A stretch of DNA of 64,000 bases from Paratinospora sagittata (lineage: Eukaryota; Streptophyta; Magnoliopsida; Ranunculales; Menispermaceae), in assembly GCA_035771175.1 (NCBI GenBank), contig JAYMFD010003854.1:28314-92313 (forward strand). Direction: 5' to 3'. Shown here in pieces: positions 47,657-59,298 of the stretch. The notes under the pieces were generated by a model. It was not told the DNA's origin, searched no databases, and was given only the letters and a program-made list of their open reading frames with translations. A program made the translations under genes and the position numbers. The number at the start of each line of letters is the position of its first letter. Within the stretch, counting starts at the first letter, position 1.

Positions 47657-49627
47657 AAATGTGTTTGAGGCAATCGTTACCAATCCACTAGATTGCTTTC
47701 TCCACCAACTCTTTGAGCGAGTCCCAATATCCTTCTATGAACCCCCGGAATAGATGGAACTCCGTTCCAATATCCCGATGAATTTTTGACCATTAAATCT
47801 CAAATTTTGGTTTAAATGAACTAAATTTACTTAGAAAAAGTAATTGAGGCAATCGCGACCAATCCACCATATTGATTTGTCCCCCAACTCCTTGAGGGAG
47901 TCCCAATATCCTTCAAACAACCCCCCAGAATAGATGGAACTCCGTTTCAATATCCCGATGAATTTTTGACCATTAAATCTCAAATTTTGGTTTAAATGAA
48001 CTAAATTTACTTAGAAAATGTGTTTGAAGCAATCACGACCAATCCACCGGATTGCATTCTCCGCCTACTCTTTGAGCGAGTCCCAATATCGTTCTAGCAA
48101 CCCCCCAAAATAGATGGAACTCCGTTCCAATATCCCGAGGAATTTTTGACCACTAAATCTCAAATTTTGGTTTAAATGAACTAAATTTACTTAGAAAATG
48201 TATTTGAGGCAATCGCGGCCAATCCACCAGATTGCTATCTCCACCAACTCTTTTAGCGAGTCTTAATATCCTTCTAGGAACCCCCGGAATAGATGGAACT
48301 CCGTTCCAATATCCCGGTGAATTTTTGACCCCCAAATCTAAAATTTTGGTTTAAATGAACTAAATATACTTAGAAAAAGTGTTTGAGGCAATCGCGACCA
48401 ATCCACCGGATTGCTTTCTCTACCAACTCCTTGGGCGAGTCCCAATATCCTTCAAGCAACCCCCAGAATAGATGGAACTCCGTTTCAATATCCCGATGAA
48501 TTTTTGACCATTAAATCTCAAATTTTGGTTTAAATGAACTAAATATACTTAGAAAAAGTGTTCGAGGCAATCGCGACCAATCCACCGGATTGCTTTCTCC
48601 ACCCACTCCTTGACCGAGTCCCAATATCCTCAAGCAACCCCCAGAATAGATGGAACTCCGTTTCAATATCCCGATGAATTTTTGACCATTAAATCTCAAA
48701 TTTTGGTTTAAATGAACTAAATTTACTTAGAAAATGTGTTTGAAGCAATCACGACCAATCCACCGGATTGCATTCTCCGCCTACTCTTTGTGCGAGTCCC
48801 AATATCCTTCTAGCAACCCCCCAAAATAGATGGAACTCCGTTCCAATATCCCGGTGAATTTTTGACCCCCAAATCTAAAATTTTGGTTTAAATGAACTAA
48901 ATATACTTAGAAAAAGTGTTCGAGGCAATCGCGACCAATCCACCGGATTGCTTTCTCCACCCACTCCTTGAGCGAGTCCCAATATCCTTCAAGCAACCCC
49001 CAGAATAGATGGAACTCCGTTTCAATATCCCGATGAATTTTTGACCATTAAATCTCAAATTTTGGTTTAAATGAACTAAATATACTTAGAAAAAGTGTTC
49101 GAGGCAATCGCGACCAATCCACCGGATTGCTTTCTCCACCCACTCCTTGACCGAGTCCCAATATCCTCAAGCAACCCCTAGAATAGATGGAACTCCGTTT
49201 CAATATCCCGATGAATTTTTGACCATTAAATCTCAAATTTTGGTTTAAATGAACTAAATTTACTTAGAAAATGTGTTTGAAGCAATCGCGACCAATCCAC
49301 CGGATTGATTTCTCCGCCTACTCTTTGAGCGATTCCCAATATCCTTCTATGAACCCTCGGAATAGATGGAACTCTGTTTCAATATCCCGATGAATTTTTT
49401 ACCCCTAAATCTCAAATTTTGCTTTCAATGAACTAAATAAACTTAAAAAATTTGTTTGAGGCAATCGCGACAAATCCACCGGATTGCTTTCTCCACCTGC
49501 TCTTTTAGCGAGTCCCAATATCCTTCTAGCAACCCCCCAGAATAGATGGAACTCCGTTTCAATATCCCGATGAAGTTTTGACCCTTAAATGTCAAATTTT
49601 GGTTTAAATGAACTAAATTTACTTAGA
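47657..49627 (+). repeat. Main-family island between two second-family units
   Basis: Order C 47657, E 47836, F 48016, G 48196, H 48375, I' 48554, F 48732, I/H 48912, I' 49091, A 49269, B 49448. The final B is a chimera: its second half (GATGAAGTTTTGACCC, TTAAATGTCAAA) is that of the I at 43715 which precedes the first J, so the island is joined to J through the same type of sequence. C to I' recurs at 58,224-59,298. Confidence 0.88.
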
Positions 49628-51776
49628 AAATGTGTTTGAAGCAATCGCTACCAATTCACCGGATTGCTTTCTCCGCCTACTCTTTTAGCGAATCCCAACA
49701 TCTTTTTAGGAACCCTCGGAATAGATGGAACTCTTTTCCAATATCCATATGAATTTTTGACCCCTAAATCCCAAAATTTGGTTTCAATGAACTAAATTAA
49801 CTTAGAAAATTTGTTTGAGGCAATCGCGACCAATCCACCGGATTCCTTCCTCCACCTACTCTTTTAGCGAGTCCCAATATCCTTCTAGCAACCCCCCAGA
49901 ATAGATGGAACTCCGTTCCAATATCCCGATAAATTTTTGACCCCTAAATCTCAAATTTTGGTTTAAATGAACTAAATTTACTTAGAAAATGTGTTTGAGG
50001 CAATCGCTACCAATCCACCAGATTGCTTTCTCCACCAACTCTTTGAGCGAGTCCCAATATCCTTCTAGGAACCCCCATAATAGATGGAACTCCGTTCCAA
50101 TATCCTGGAGAATTTTTGACCCCCAAATCTAAAATTTTGGTTTAAATGAACTAAATATACTTTGAAAAAGAAATTGAGGTAATCGCGACCAATCCACCTG
50201 ATTGCTTTCTCCACCAACTCCTTGACCGAGTCCCAATATCATTCAACCAACCCCCCAGAAAAGATGGAACTCCGTTTCAATATCCCAATGAATTTTTGAC
50301 CACTAAATCTAAAATTTTGGTTTAAATGAATTAAATTTACTTAGAAAATTTGTTTGCGGCAATCGCGACCAATCCACCAGATTGCTTTCTCCACCAACTC
50401 TTTGATCGAGTCCCAATATCCTTAAAGGAACCCCCGGAATAGATGGAACTCCGTTCCAATATCCCGGTTAATTTTTGACCCCCAAATCTAAAATTTGGTT
50501 TAAATGAACTAAATATACTTAGTAAAAGTGTTTGTGGCAATCGCGACCAATTCACCAGATTGCTTTCTCTACCAACTCCTTGAGCGAGTCCCAATATCTT
50601 TCAAGCAACCCCCAAAATAGATGGAACTCCGTTTCAATATCCCGATGAATGTTTGCCCCCCAAATCTAAAATTTTGGTTTAAATGAACTGAATTTACTTA
50701 GAAAATGTGTTTGAGGCAATCGCGACCAATCTACAGTATTGCTTTCTCCACCAATTCTTTGAGCGAGTCCCAACATCCTTCTAGCACCCCCCAGAATAGA
50801 TGGAACTCCGTTACAATATCCCGATAAATTTTTGACCCCTAAATCTCAAATTTTGGTTTAAATGAATTAAATTTACTTAGAAAATTTGTTTGAGGCAATC
50901 GCGGCCAATCCACCGTATTGCTTTCTCCACCAACTCTTTGAGCGAGTCCCCATATCCTTCGAGGAAGCCCCGGAATAGATGGGACTCCGTTCCAATATCC
51001 CGGTGAATTTTTGACCCCCAACTCTCAAATTTTGGTTTAAATGAACTAAATTTACTTAGAAAATGTGTTTGAGGCAATCGTTACCAATCCACTAGATTGC
51101 TTTCTCCACCAACTCTTTGATCGAGTCCCAATATCCTTCTATGAACCCCCGGAATAGATGGAACTCCGTTCCAATATCCCGATGAATTTTTGACCATTAA
51201 ATCTCAAATCTTGGTTTAAATGAACTAAATTTACTTAGAAAATGTATTTGAGGCAATCGCGACAAATCCACCGGATTGCTATCTCCACCAACTCTTGTAG
51301 CGAGTCTTACTATCATTCTAGGAACCCCCGGAATAGATGGAACTCCGTTCCAATATCCCGGTGAATTTTTGACCCCCAAATCTAAAATTTTGTTTTAAAT
51401 GAACTAAATATACTTAGAAAAAGTGTTTGAGGCAATCGCGACCAATCCACCGGATTGCTTTCTCTACCAACTCCTTTAGCGAGTCTCAATATCCTTTAAG
51501 CAACCCCCAGAATAGATGGAACTCCGTTTCAAAATCCCGTTGAATTTTTGACCATTAAATCTCAAATTTTGGTTTAAATGAACTAAATATACTTAGAAAA
51601 AGTGTTCGAGGCAATCGCGACCAATCCACCGGATTGCTTTCTCCACCCACTCCTTGACCGAGTCCTAATATCCTTCAAGCAACCCCCAGAATAGATGGAA
51701 CTCCGTTTCAATATCCCGATGAAATTTTGACCCTTAAATCTCAAATTTTGGTTTAAATGAACTAAATTTACTTAGA
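49628..51776 (+). repeat. Second-family 12-mer HOR unit, copy 2 (2,149 bp)
   Basis: J 49628, K 49807, L 49987, M 50166, N 50346, O 50524, P 50703, Q 50882, C 51061, G' 51240, H 51419, I 51598. Length and order equal those of 43,894-46,042, 5,734 bp to the left. Shared details include CATATGAATTTTTGACCCC in J and GTTTGTGGCAATCG in O, which separate these two units from the 13-mers. Confidence 0.93.
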
Positions 51777-51955
51777 AAATGTGTTTGAAGCAATCGCGAC
51801 CAATTCACCGGATTGCTTTCTCTGCCTACTCTTTTAGCGAGTCCCAACATCCTTTTAGGAACCCTCGGAATAGATGGAACTCTTTTCCAATATCCAGATG
51901 AATTTTTGACCCCTAAATCCCAAAATTTGGTTTCAATGAACTAAATTAACTTAGA
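51777..51955 (+). repeat. Monomer type J, reference copy (179 bp)
   Basis: Second family. GAAGCAATCGCG, CCAATTCACCGG, CTCTGCCTACTC, CCAACATCCTTTTAGG, GAACCCTCGG, ACTCTTTTCC, AAATCCCAAAATTTGG, tail TTTCAATGAACTAAATTAAC. The tail and GAACCCTCGG identify it as the counterpart of A. Confidence 0.9.
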
Positions 51956-52135
51956 AAATTTGTTTGAGGCAATCGCGACCAATCCACCGTATTCCTTCCT
52001 CCACCTACTCTTTTAGCGAGTCCCAATATCCTTCTAGCAACCCCCCAGAATAGATGGAACTCCGTTCCAATATCCCGATAAATTTTTGACCCCTAAATCT
52101 CAAATTTTGGTTTAATTGAACTAAATTTACTTAGA
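51956..52135 (+). repeat. Monomer type K, reference copy (180 bp)
   Basis: Second family. AAATTTGTTTGAGGC opening and CACCTACTCTTTTAGC as in B, but CGCGACCAATCC, ATTCCTTCCTCC and CCCGATAAATTTTTGACC. Counterpart of B. Confidence 0.9.
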
Positions 52136-52314
52136 AAATGTGTTTGAGGCAATCGCTACCAATCCACCAGATTGCTTTCTCCACCAACTCTTTGAGCGAG
52201 TCCCAATATCCTTCTAGGAACCCCCATAATAGATGGAACTCCGTTCCAATATCCTGGAGAATTTTTGACCCCCAAATCTAAAATTTTGGTTTAAATGAAC
52301 TAAATATACTTTGA
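52136..52314 (+). repeat. Monomer type L, reference copy (179 bp)
   Basis: Second family. GCAATCGCTACCAATCC as in C, then CCAGATTGC, CTAGGAACCCCCATAATAG and ATATCCTGGAGAATTTTTG. Counterpart of C by opening and position. Confidence 0.88.
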
Positions 52315-52494
52315 AAAAGAAATTGAGGTAATCGCGACCAATCCACCGGATTGCTTTCTCCACCAACTCCTTGACCGAGTCCCAATATCCTTCAAGCAAC
52401 CCCCCAGAATAGATGGAACTCCGTTTCAATATCCCGATGAATTTTTGACCACTAAATCTAAAATTTTGGTTTAAATGAATTAAATTTACTTAGA
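52315..52494 (+). repeat. Monomer type M, reference copy (180 bp)
   Basis: Second family. Preceded by ATACTTTGA in place of ATACTTAGA. GAAATTGAGGTAATCGCG, TCCACCAACTCCTTGACC, TTCAAGCAACCCCCCAG. Its AATTGAGG opening resembles E. Confidence 0.88.
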
Positions 52495-52672
52495 AAATTT
52501 GTTTGCGGCAATCGCGACCAATCCACCAGATTGCTTTCTCCACCAACTCTTTGATCGAGTCCCAATATCCTTAAAGGAACCCCCGGAATAGATGGAACTC
52601 CGTTCCAATATCCCGGTTAATTTTTGACCCCCAAATCTAAAATTTGGTTTAAATGAACTAAATATACTTAGT
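52495..52672 (+). repeat. Monomer type N, reference copy (178 bp)
   Basis: Second family. AAATTTGTTTGCGGC, CCAGATTGC, TTTGATCGAGTCCC as in D, CCTTAAAGGAACCCCCGG, CCCGGTTAATTTTTGACC and a shortened AAATCTAAAATTTGG (one base missing, hence 178 bp). Confidence 0.88.
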
Positions 52673-52851
52673 AAAAGTGTTTGAGGCAATCGCGACCAAT
52701 TCACCGGATTGCTTTCTCTACCAACTCCTTGAGCGAGTCCCAATATCTTTCAAGCAACCCCCAAAATAGATGGAACTCCGTTTCAATATCCCGATGAATT
52801 TTTGCCCCCCAAATCTAAAATTTTGGTTTAAATGAACTGAATTTACTTAGA
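52673..52851 (+). repeat. Monomer type O, reference copy (179 bp)
   Basis: Second family. Preceded by ACTTAGT in place of ACTTAGA. CCAATTCACCGG, TTTCTCTACCAACTCC as in H, ATATCTTTCAAGC, CCCAAAATAG, TTTTTGCCCCCCAAATC and a tail GAACTGAATTTAC. Counterpart of H. Confidence 0.88.
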
Positions 52852-53209
52852 AAATGTATTTGAGGCAATCGCGACCAATCTACCGTATTGCTTTATCCAC
52901 CAATTCTTTGAGCGAGTCCCAACATCCTTCTAGCACCCCCCAGAATAGATGGAACTCCGTTCCAATATCCCGATGAATTTTTGACCCCTAAGTCTCAAAT
53001 TTTGGTTTAAATGAATTAAATTTACTTAGAAAATGTGTTTGAGGCAATCGCGACCAATCTACAGTATTGCTTTCTCCACCAATTCTTTGAGCGAGTCCCA
53101 ACATCCTTCTAGCACCCCCCAGAATAGATGGAACTCCGTTACAATATCCCGATAAATTTTTGACCCCTAAATCTCAAATTTTGGTTTAAATGAATTAAAT
53201 TTACTTAGA
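52852..53209 (+). repeat. Monomer types P' and P, adjacent pair
   Basis: P' (52852-53030): ATGTATTTGAGG, ATCTACCGTATTGC, TTTATCCACCAATTC, CCTAAGTCTC. P (53031-53209): ATGTGTTTGAGG, ATCTACAGTATTGC, CCGTTACAATATCCC. Both share CAATTCTTTGAGCG, CCCAACATCC and CTAGCACCCCCCAG. The pair is what separates the 13-mer from the 12-mer. Confidence 0.9.
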
Positions 53210-53388
53210 AAATTTGTTTGAGGCAATCGCGGCCAATCCACCGTATTGCTTTCTCCACCAACTCTTTGAGCGAGTCCCCATATCCTTCGAGGAAGCCCCG
53301 GAATAGATGGGACTCCGTTCCAATATCCCGGTGAATTTTTGACCCCCAACTCTCAAATTTTGGTTTAAATGAACTAAATTTACTTAGA
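53210..53388 (+). repeat. Monomer type Q, reference copy (179 bp)
   Basis: Second family. AAATTTGTTTGAGGC, ATCGCGGCC, CACCGTATTGC, GAGTCCCCATATCCTTCG, AGGAAGCCCCGG, GATGGGACTCCG, CCCCCAACTCTC. The GATGGG and AGGAAGCCCC changes occur in no other type. Confidence 0.9.
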
Positions 53389-56300
53389 AAATGTGTTTGA
53401 GGCAATCATTACCAATCCACTAGATTGCTTTCTCCACCAACTCTTTGATCGAGTCCCAATATCCTTCTATGAACCCCCGGAATAGATGGAACTCCGTTCC
53501 AATATCCCGATGAATTTTTGACCATTAAATCTCAAATCTTGGTTTAAATGAACTAAATTTACTTAGAAAATGTATTTGAGGCAATCGCGACAAATCCACC
53601 GGATTGCTATCTCCACCAACTCTTGTAGCGAGTCTTAATATCATTCTAGGAACCCCCGGAATAGATGGAACTCCGTTCCAATATCCCGGTGAATTTTTGA
53701 CCCCCAAATCTAAAATTTTGTTTTAAATGAACTAAATATACTTAGAAAAAGTGTTTGAGGCAATCGCGACCAATCCACCGGATTGCTTTCTCTACCAACT
53801 CCTTGGGCGAGTCCCAATATCCTTCAAGCAACCCCCAGAATAGATGGAACTCCGTTTCAATTTCCCGATGAATTTTTGACCATTAAATCTCAAATTTTGG
53901 TTTAAATGAACTAAATATACTTAGAAAAAGTGTTCGAGGCAATCGCGACCAATCCACCGGATTGCTTTCTCCACCCACTCCTTGACCGAGTCCCAATATC
54001 CTCAAGCAACCCCCAGAATAGATGGAACTCCGTTTCAATATCCCGATGAAATTTTGACCCTTAAATCTCAAATTTTGGTTTAAATGAACTAAATTTACTT
54101 AGAAAATGTGTTTGAAGCAATCGCGACCAATTCACCGGATTGCTTTCTCTGCCTACTCTTTTAGCGAGTCCCAACATCCTTTTAGGAACCCTCGGAATAG
54201 ATGGAACTCTTTTCCAATATCCAGATGAATTTTTGACCCCTAAATCCCAAAATTTGGTTTCAATGAACTAAATTAACTTAGAAAATTTGTTTGAGGCAAT
54301 CGCGACCAATCCACCGGATTCCTTCCTCCACCTACTCTTTTAGCGAGTCCCAATATCCTTCTAGCAACCCCCCAGAATAGATGGAACTCCGTTCCAATAT
54401 CCCGATAAATTTTTGACCCCTAAATCTCAAATTTTGGTTTAAATGAACTAAATTTACTTAGAAAATGTGTTTGAGGCAATCGCTACCAATCCACCAGATT
54501 GCTTTCTCCACCAACTCTTTGAGCGAGTCCCAATATCCTTCTAGGAACCCCCATAATAGATGGAACTCCGTTCCAATATCCTGGAGAATTTTTGACCCCC
54601 AAATCTAAAATTTTGGTTTAAATGAACTAAATATACTTTGAAAAAGAAATTGAGGTAATCGCGACCAATCCACCGGATTGCTTTCTCCACCAACTCCTTG
54701 ACCGAGTCCCAATATCCTTCAAGCAACCCCCCAGAATAGATGGAACTCCGTTTCAATATCCCGATGCATTTTTGACCACTAAATCTAAAATTTTGGTTTA
54801 AATGAATTAAATTTACTTAGAAAATTTGTTTGCGGCAATCGCGACCAATCCACCAGATTGCTTTCTCCACCAACTCTTTGATCGAGTCCCAATATCCTTA
54901 AAGGAACCCCCGGAATAGATGGAACTCCGTTCCAATATCCCGGTTAATTTTTGACCCCCAAATCTAAAATTTGGTTTAAATGAACTAAATATACTTAGTA
55001 AAAGTGTTTGAGGCAATCGCGACCAATTCACCGGATTGCTTTCTCTACCAACTCCTTGAGCGAGTCCCAATATCTTTCAAGCAACCCCCAAAATAGATGG
55101 AACTCCGTTTCAATATCCCGATGAATTTTTGCCCCCCAAATCTAAAATTTTGGTTTAAATGAACTGAATTTACTTAGAAAATGTATTTGAGGCAATCGCG
55201 ACCAATCTACCGTATTGCTTTATCCACCAATTCTTTGAGCGAGTCCCAACATCCTTCTAGCACCCCCCAGAATAGATGGAACTCCGTTCCAATATCCCGA
55301 TGAATTTTTGACCCCTAAGTCTCAAATTTTGGTTTAAATGAATTAAATTTACTTAGAAAATGTGTTTGAGGCAATCGCGACCAATCTACAGTATTGCTTT
55401 CTCCACCAATTCTTTGAGCGAGTCCCAACATCCTTCTAGCACCCCCCAGAATAGATGGAACTCCGTTACAATATCCCGATAAATTTTTGACCCCTAAATC
55501 TCAAATTTTGGTTTAAATGAATTAAATTTACTTAGAAAATTTGTTTGAGGCAATCGCGGCCAATCCACCGTATTGCTTTCTCCACCAACTCTTTGAGCGA
55601 GTCCCCATATCCTTCGAGGAAGCCCCGGAATAGATGGGACTCCGTTCCAATATCCCGGTGAATTTTTGACCCCCAACTCTCAAATTTTGGTTTAAATGAA
55701 CTAAATTTACTTAGAAAATGTGTTTGAGGCAATCGTTACCAATCCACTAGATTGCTTTCTCCACCAACTCTTTGATCGAGTCCCAATATCCTTCTATGAA
55801 CCCCCGGAATAGATGGAACTCCGTTCCAATATCCCGATGAATTTTTGACCATTAAATCTCAAATCTTGGTTTAAATGAACTAAATTTACTTAGAAAATGT
55901 ATTTGAGGCAATCGCGACAAATCCACCGGATTGCTATCTCCACCAACTCTTGTAGCGAGTCTTAATATCATTCTAGGAACCCCCGGAATAGATGGAACTC
56001 CGTTCCAATATCCCGGTGAATTTTTGACCCCCAAATCTAAAATTTTGTTTTAAATGAACTAAATATACTTAGAAAAAGTGTTTGAGGCAATCGCGACCAA
56101 TCCACCGGATTGCTTTCTCTACCAACTCCTTGGGCGAGTCCCAATATCCTTCAAGCAACCCCCAGAATAGATGGAACTCCGTTTCAATTTCCCGATGAAT
56201 TTTTGACCATTAAATCTCAAATTTTGGTTTAAATGAACTAAATATACTTAGAAAAAGTGTTCGAGGCAATCGCGACCAATCCACCGGATTGCTTTCTCCA

Positions 56301-57863
56301 CCCACTCCTTGACCGAGTCCCAATATCCTCAAGCAACCCCCAGAATAGATGGAACTCCGTTTCAATATCCCGATGAAATTTTGACCCTTAAATCTCAAAT
56401 TTTGGTTTAAATGAACTAAATTTACTTAGAAAATGTGTTTGAAGCAATCGCGACCAATTCACCGGATTGCTTTCTCTGCCTACTCTTTTAGCGAGTCCCA
56501 ACATCCTTTTAGGAACCCTCGGAATAGATGGAACTCTTTTCCAATATCCAGATGAATTTTTGACCCCTAAATCCCAAAATTTGGTTTCAATGAACTAAAT
56601 TAACTTAGAAAATTTGTTTGAGGCAATCGCGACCAATCCACCGGATTCCTTCCTCCACCTACTCTTTTAGCGAGTCCCAATATCCTTCTAGCAACCCCCC
56701 AGAATAGATGGAACTCCGTTCCAATATCCCGATAAATTTTTGACCCCTAAATCTCAAATTTTGGTTTAAATGAACTAAATTTACTTAGAAAATGTGTTTG
56801 AGGCAATCGCTACCAATCCACCAGATTGCTTTCTCCACCAACTCTTTGAGCGAGTCCCAATATCCTTCTAGGAACCCCCATAATAGATGGAACTCCGTTC
56901 CAATATCCTGGAGAATTTTTGACCCCCAAATCTAAAATTTTGGTTTAAATGAACTAAATATACTTTGAAAAAGAAATTGAGGTAATCGCGACCAATCCAC
57001 CGGATTGCTTTCTCCACCAACTCCTTGACCGAGTCCCAATATCCTTCAAGCAACCCCCCAGAATAGATGGAACTCCGTTTCAATATCCCGATGAATTTTT
57101 GACCACTAAATCTAAAATTTTGGTTTAAATGAATTAAATTTACTTAGAAAATTTGTTTGCGGCAATCGCGACCAATCCACCAGATTGCTTTCTCCACCAA
57201 CTCTTTGATCGAGTCCCAATATCCTTAAAGGAACCCCCGGAATAGATGGAACTCCGTTCCAATATCCCGGTTAATTTTTGACCCCCAAATCTAAAATTTG
57301 GTTTAAATGAACTAAATATACTTAGTAAAAGTGTTTGAGGCAATCGCGACCAATTCACCGGATTGCTTTCTCTACCAACTCCTTGAGCGAGTCCCAATAT
57401 CTTTCAAGCAACCCCCAAAATAGATGGAACTCCGTTTCAATATCCCGATGAATTTTTGCCCCCCAAATCTAAAATTTTGGTTTAAATGAACTGAATTTAC
57501 TTAGAAAATGTATTTGAGGCAATCGCGACCAATCTACCGTATTGCTTTATCCACCAATTCTTTGAGCGAGTCCCAACATCCTTCTAGCACCCCCCAGAAT
57601 AGATGGAACTCCGTTCCAATATCCCGATGAATTTTTGACCCCTAAGTCTCAAATTTTGGTTTAAATGAATTAAATTTACTTAGAAAATGTGTTTGAGGCA
57701 ATCGCGACCAATCTACAGTATTGCTTTCTCCACCAATTCTTTGAGCGAGTCCCAACATCCTTCTAGCACCCCCCAGAATAGATGGAACTCCGTTACAATA
57801 TCCCGATAAATTTTTGACCCCTAAATCTCAAATTTTGGTTTAAATGAATTAAATTTACTTAGA

Positions 57864-59298
57864 AAATTTGTTTGAGGCAATCGCGGCCAATCCACCGTAT
57901 TGCTTTCTCCACCAACTCTTTGAGCGAGTCCCAATATCCTTCTAGCAACCCCCCAGAATAGATGGAACTTTGTTCGAATATCCCGATGAATTTTTGACCC
58001 TTAAATATCAAATTTTGGTTTAAATGAACTAAATTTACTTAGTAAATGTGTTTGAGGCAATCGCTACCAATCCACCAGATTGCTTTCTCCACCAACTCTT
58101 CGAGCAAGTCCTAATATCGTTCTAGGAACCCCCGGAATATATGGAACTCCGTTCCAATATCCCGATGAATTTTTGACCCCTAAATCTCAAATTTTTTGTT
58201 TAAATGAACTAAATTTACTTAGAAAATGTGTTTGAGGCAATCGTTACCAATCCACTAGATTGCTTTCTCCACCAACTCTTTGAGCGAGTCCCAATATCCT
58301 TCTATGAACCCCCGGAATAGATGGAACTCCGTTCCAATATCCCGATGAATTTTTGACCATTAAATCTCAAATTTTGGTTTAAATGAACTAAATTTACTTA
58401 GAAAAAGTAATTGAGGCAATCGCGACCAATCCACCATATTGATTTGTCCCCCAACTCCTTGAGGGAGTCCCAATATCCTTCAAACAACCCCCCAGAATAG
58501 ATGGAACTCCGTTTCAATATCCCGATGAATTTTTGACCATTAAATCTCAAATTTTGGTTTAAATGAACTAAATTTACTTAGAAAATGTGTTTGAAGCAAT
58601 CACGACCAATCCACCGGATTGCATTCTCCGCCTACTCTTTGAGCGAGTCCCAATATCGTTCTAGCAACCCCCCAAAATAGATGGAACTCCGTTCCAATAT
58701 CCCGAGGAATTTTTGACCACTAAATCTCAAATTTTGGTTTAAATGAACTAAATTTACTTAGAAAATGTATTTGAGGCAATCGCGGCCAATCCACCAGATT
58801 GCTATCTCCACCAACTCTTTTAGCGAGTCTTAATATCCTTCTAGGAACCCCCGGAATAGATGGAACTCCGTTCCAATATCCCGGTGAATTTTTGACCCCC
58901 AAATCTAAAATTTTGGTTTAAATGAACTAAATATACTTAGAAAAAGTGTTTGAGGCAATCGCGACCAATCCACCGGATTGCTTTCTCTACCAACTCCTTG
59001 GGCGAGTCCCAATATCCTTCAAGCAACCCCCAGAATAGATGGAACTCCGTTTCAATTTCCCGATGAATTTTTGACCATTAAATCTCAAATTTTGGTTTAA
59101 ATGAACTAAATATACTTAGAAAAAGTGTTCGAGGCAATCGCGACCAATCCACCAGATTGCTTTCTCCACCCACTCCTTGACCGAGTCCCAATATCCTCAA
59201 GCAACCCCCAGAATAGATGGAACTCCGTTTCAATATCCCGATGAATTTTTGACCATTAAATCTCAAATTTTGGTTTAAATGAACTAAATTTACTTAGA
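57864..59298 (+). repeat. Q/R chimera then S-C-E-F-G-H-I'
   Basis: Monomer 57864-58043 begins as Q (ATCGCGGCC, CCGTATTGC) and from about 57,930 continues as R (CTTTGTTCGAATATCC). S 58044, C 58224, E 58403, F 58583, G 58763, H 58942 and I' 59121 then repeat 47,477-48,731 at a constant offset of 10,567 bp. It marks the right edge of the second family. Confidence 0.88.

Larger units (their letters stand above)
51777..57863 (+). repeat. Second-family 13-mer HOR array (2,327 bp units)
   Basis: Full units at 51777-54103 and 54104-56430, then eight monomers of a third (J 56431 to P 57685). Order J-K-L-M-N-O-P'-P-Q-C-G'-H-I. Compared with the 12-mer, P is present twice in different versions: P' has ATGTATTTGAGG and ACCGTATTGCTTTATCC, and P has CTACAGTATTGC. 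The full units differ at few bases (for example GATGCATTTTTG at 54,764 and ATTCC after CCACCGT near 51,987). Confidence 0.94.

Noticed and set aside
53210..53388. CENP-B-like match in Q (TTCGAGGAAGCCCCG)
   Set aside because: Only 7 of 9 core bases agree, which is common by chance in a sequence of this size.
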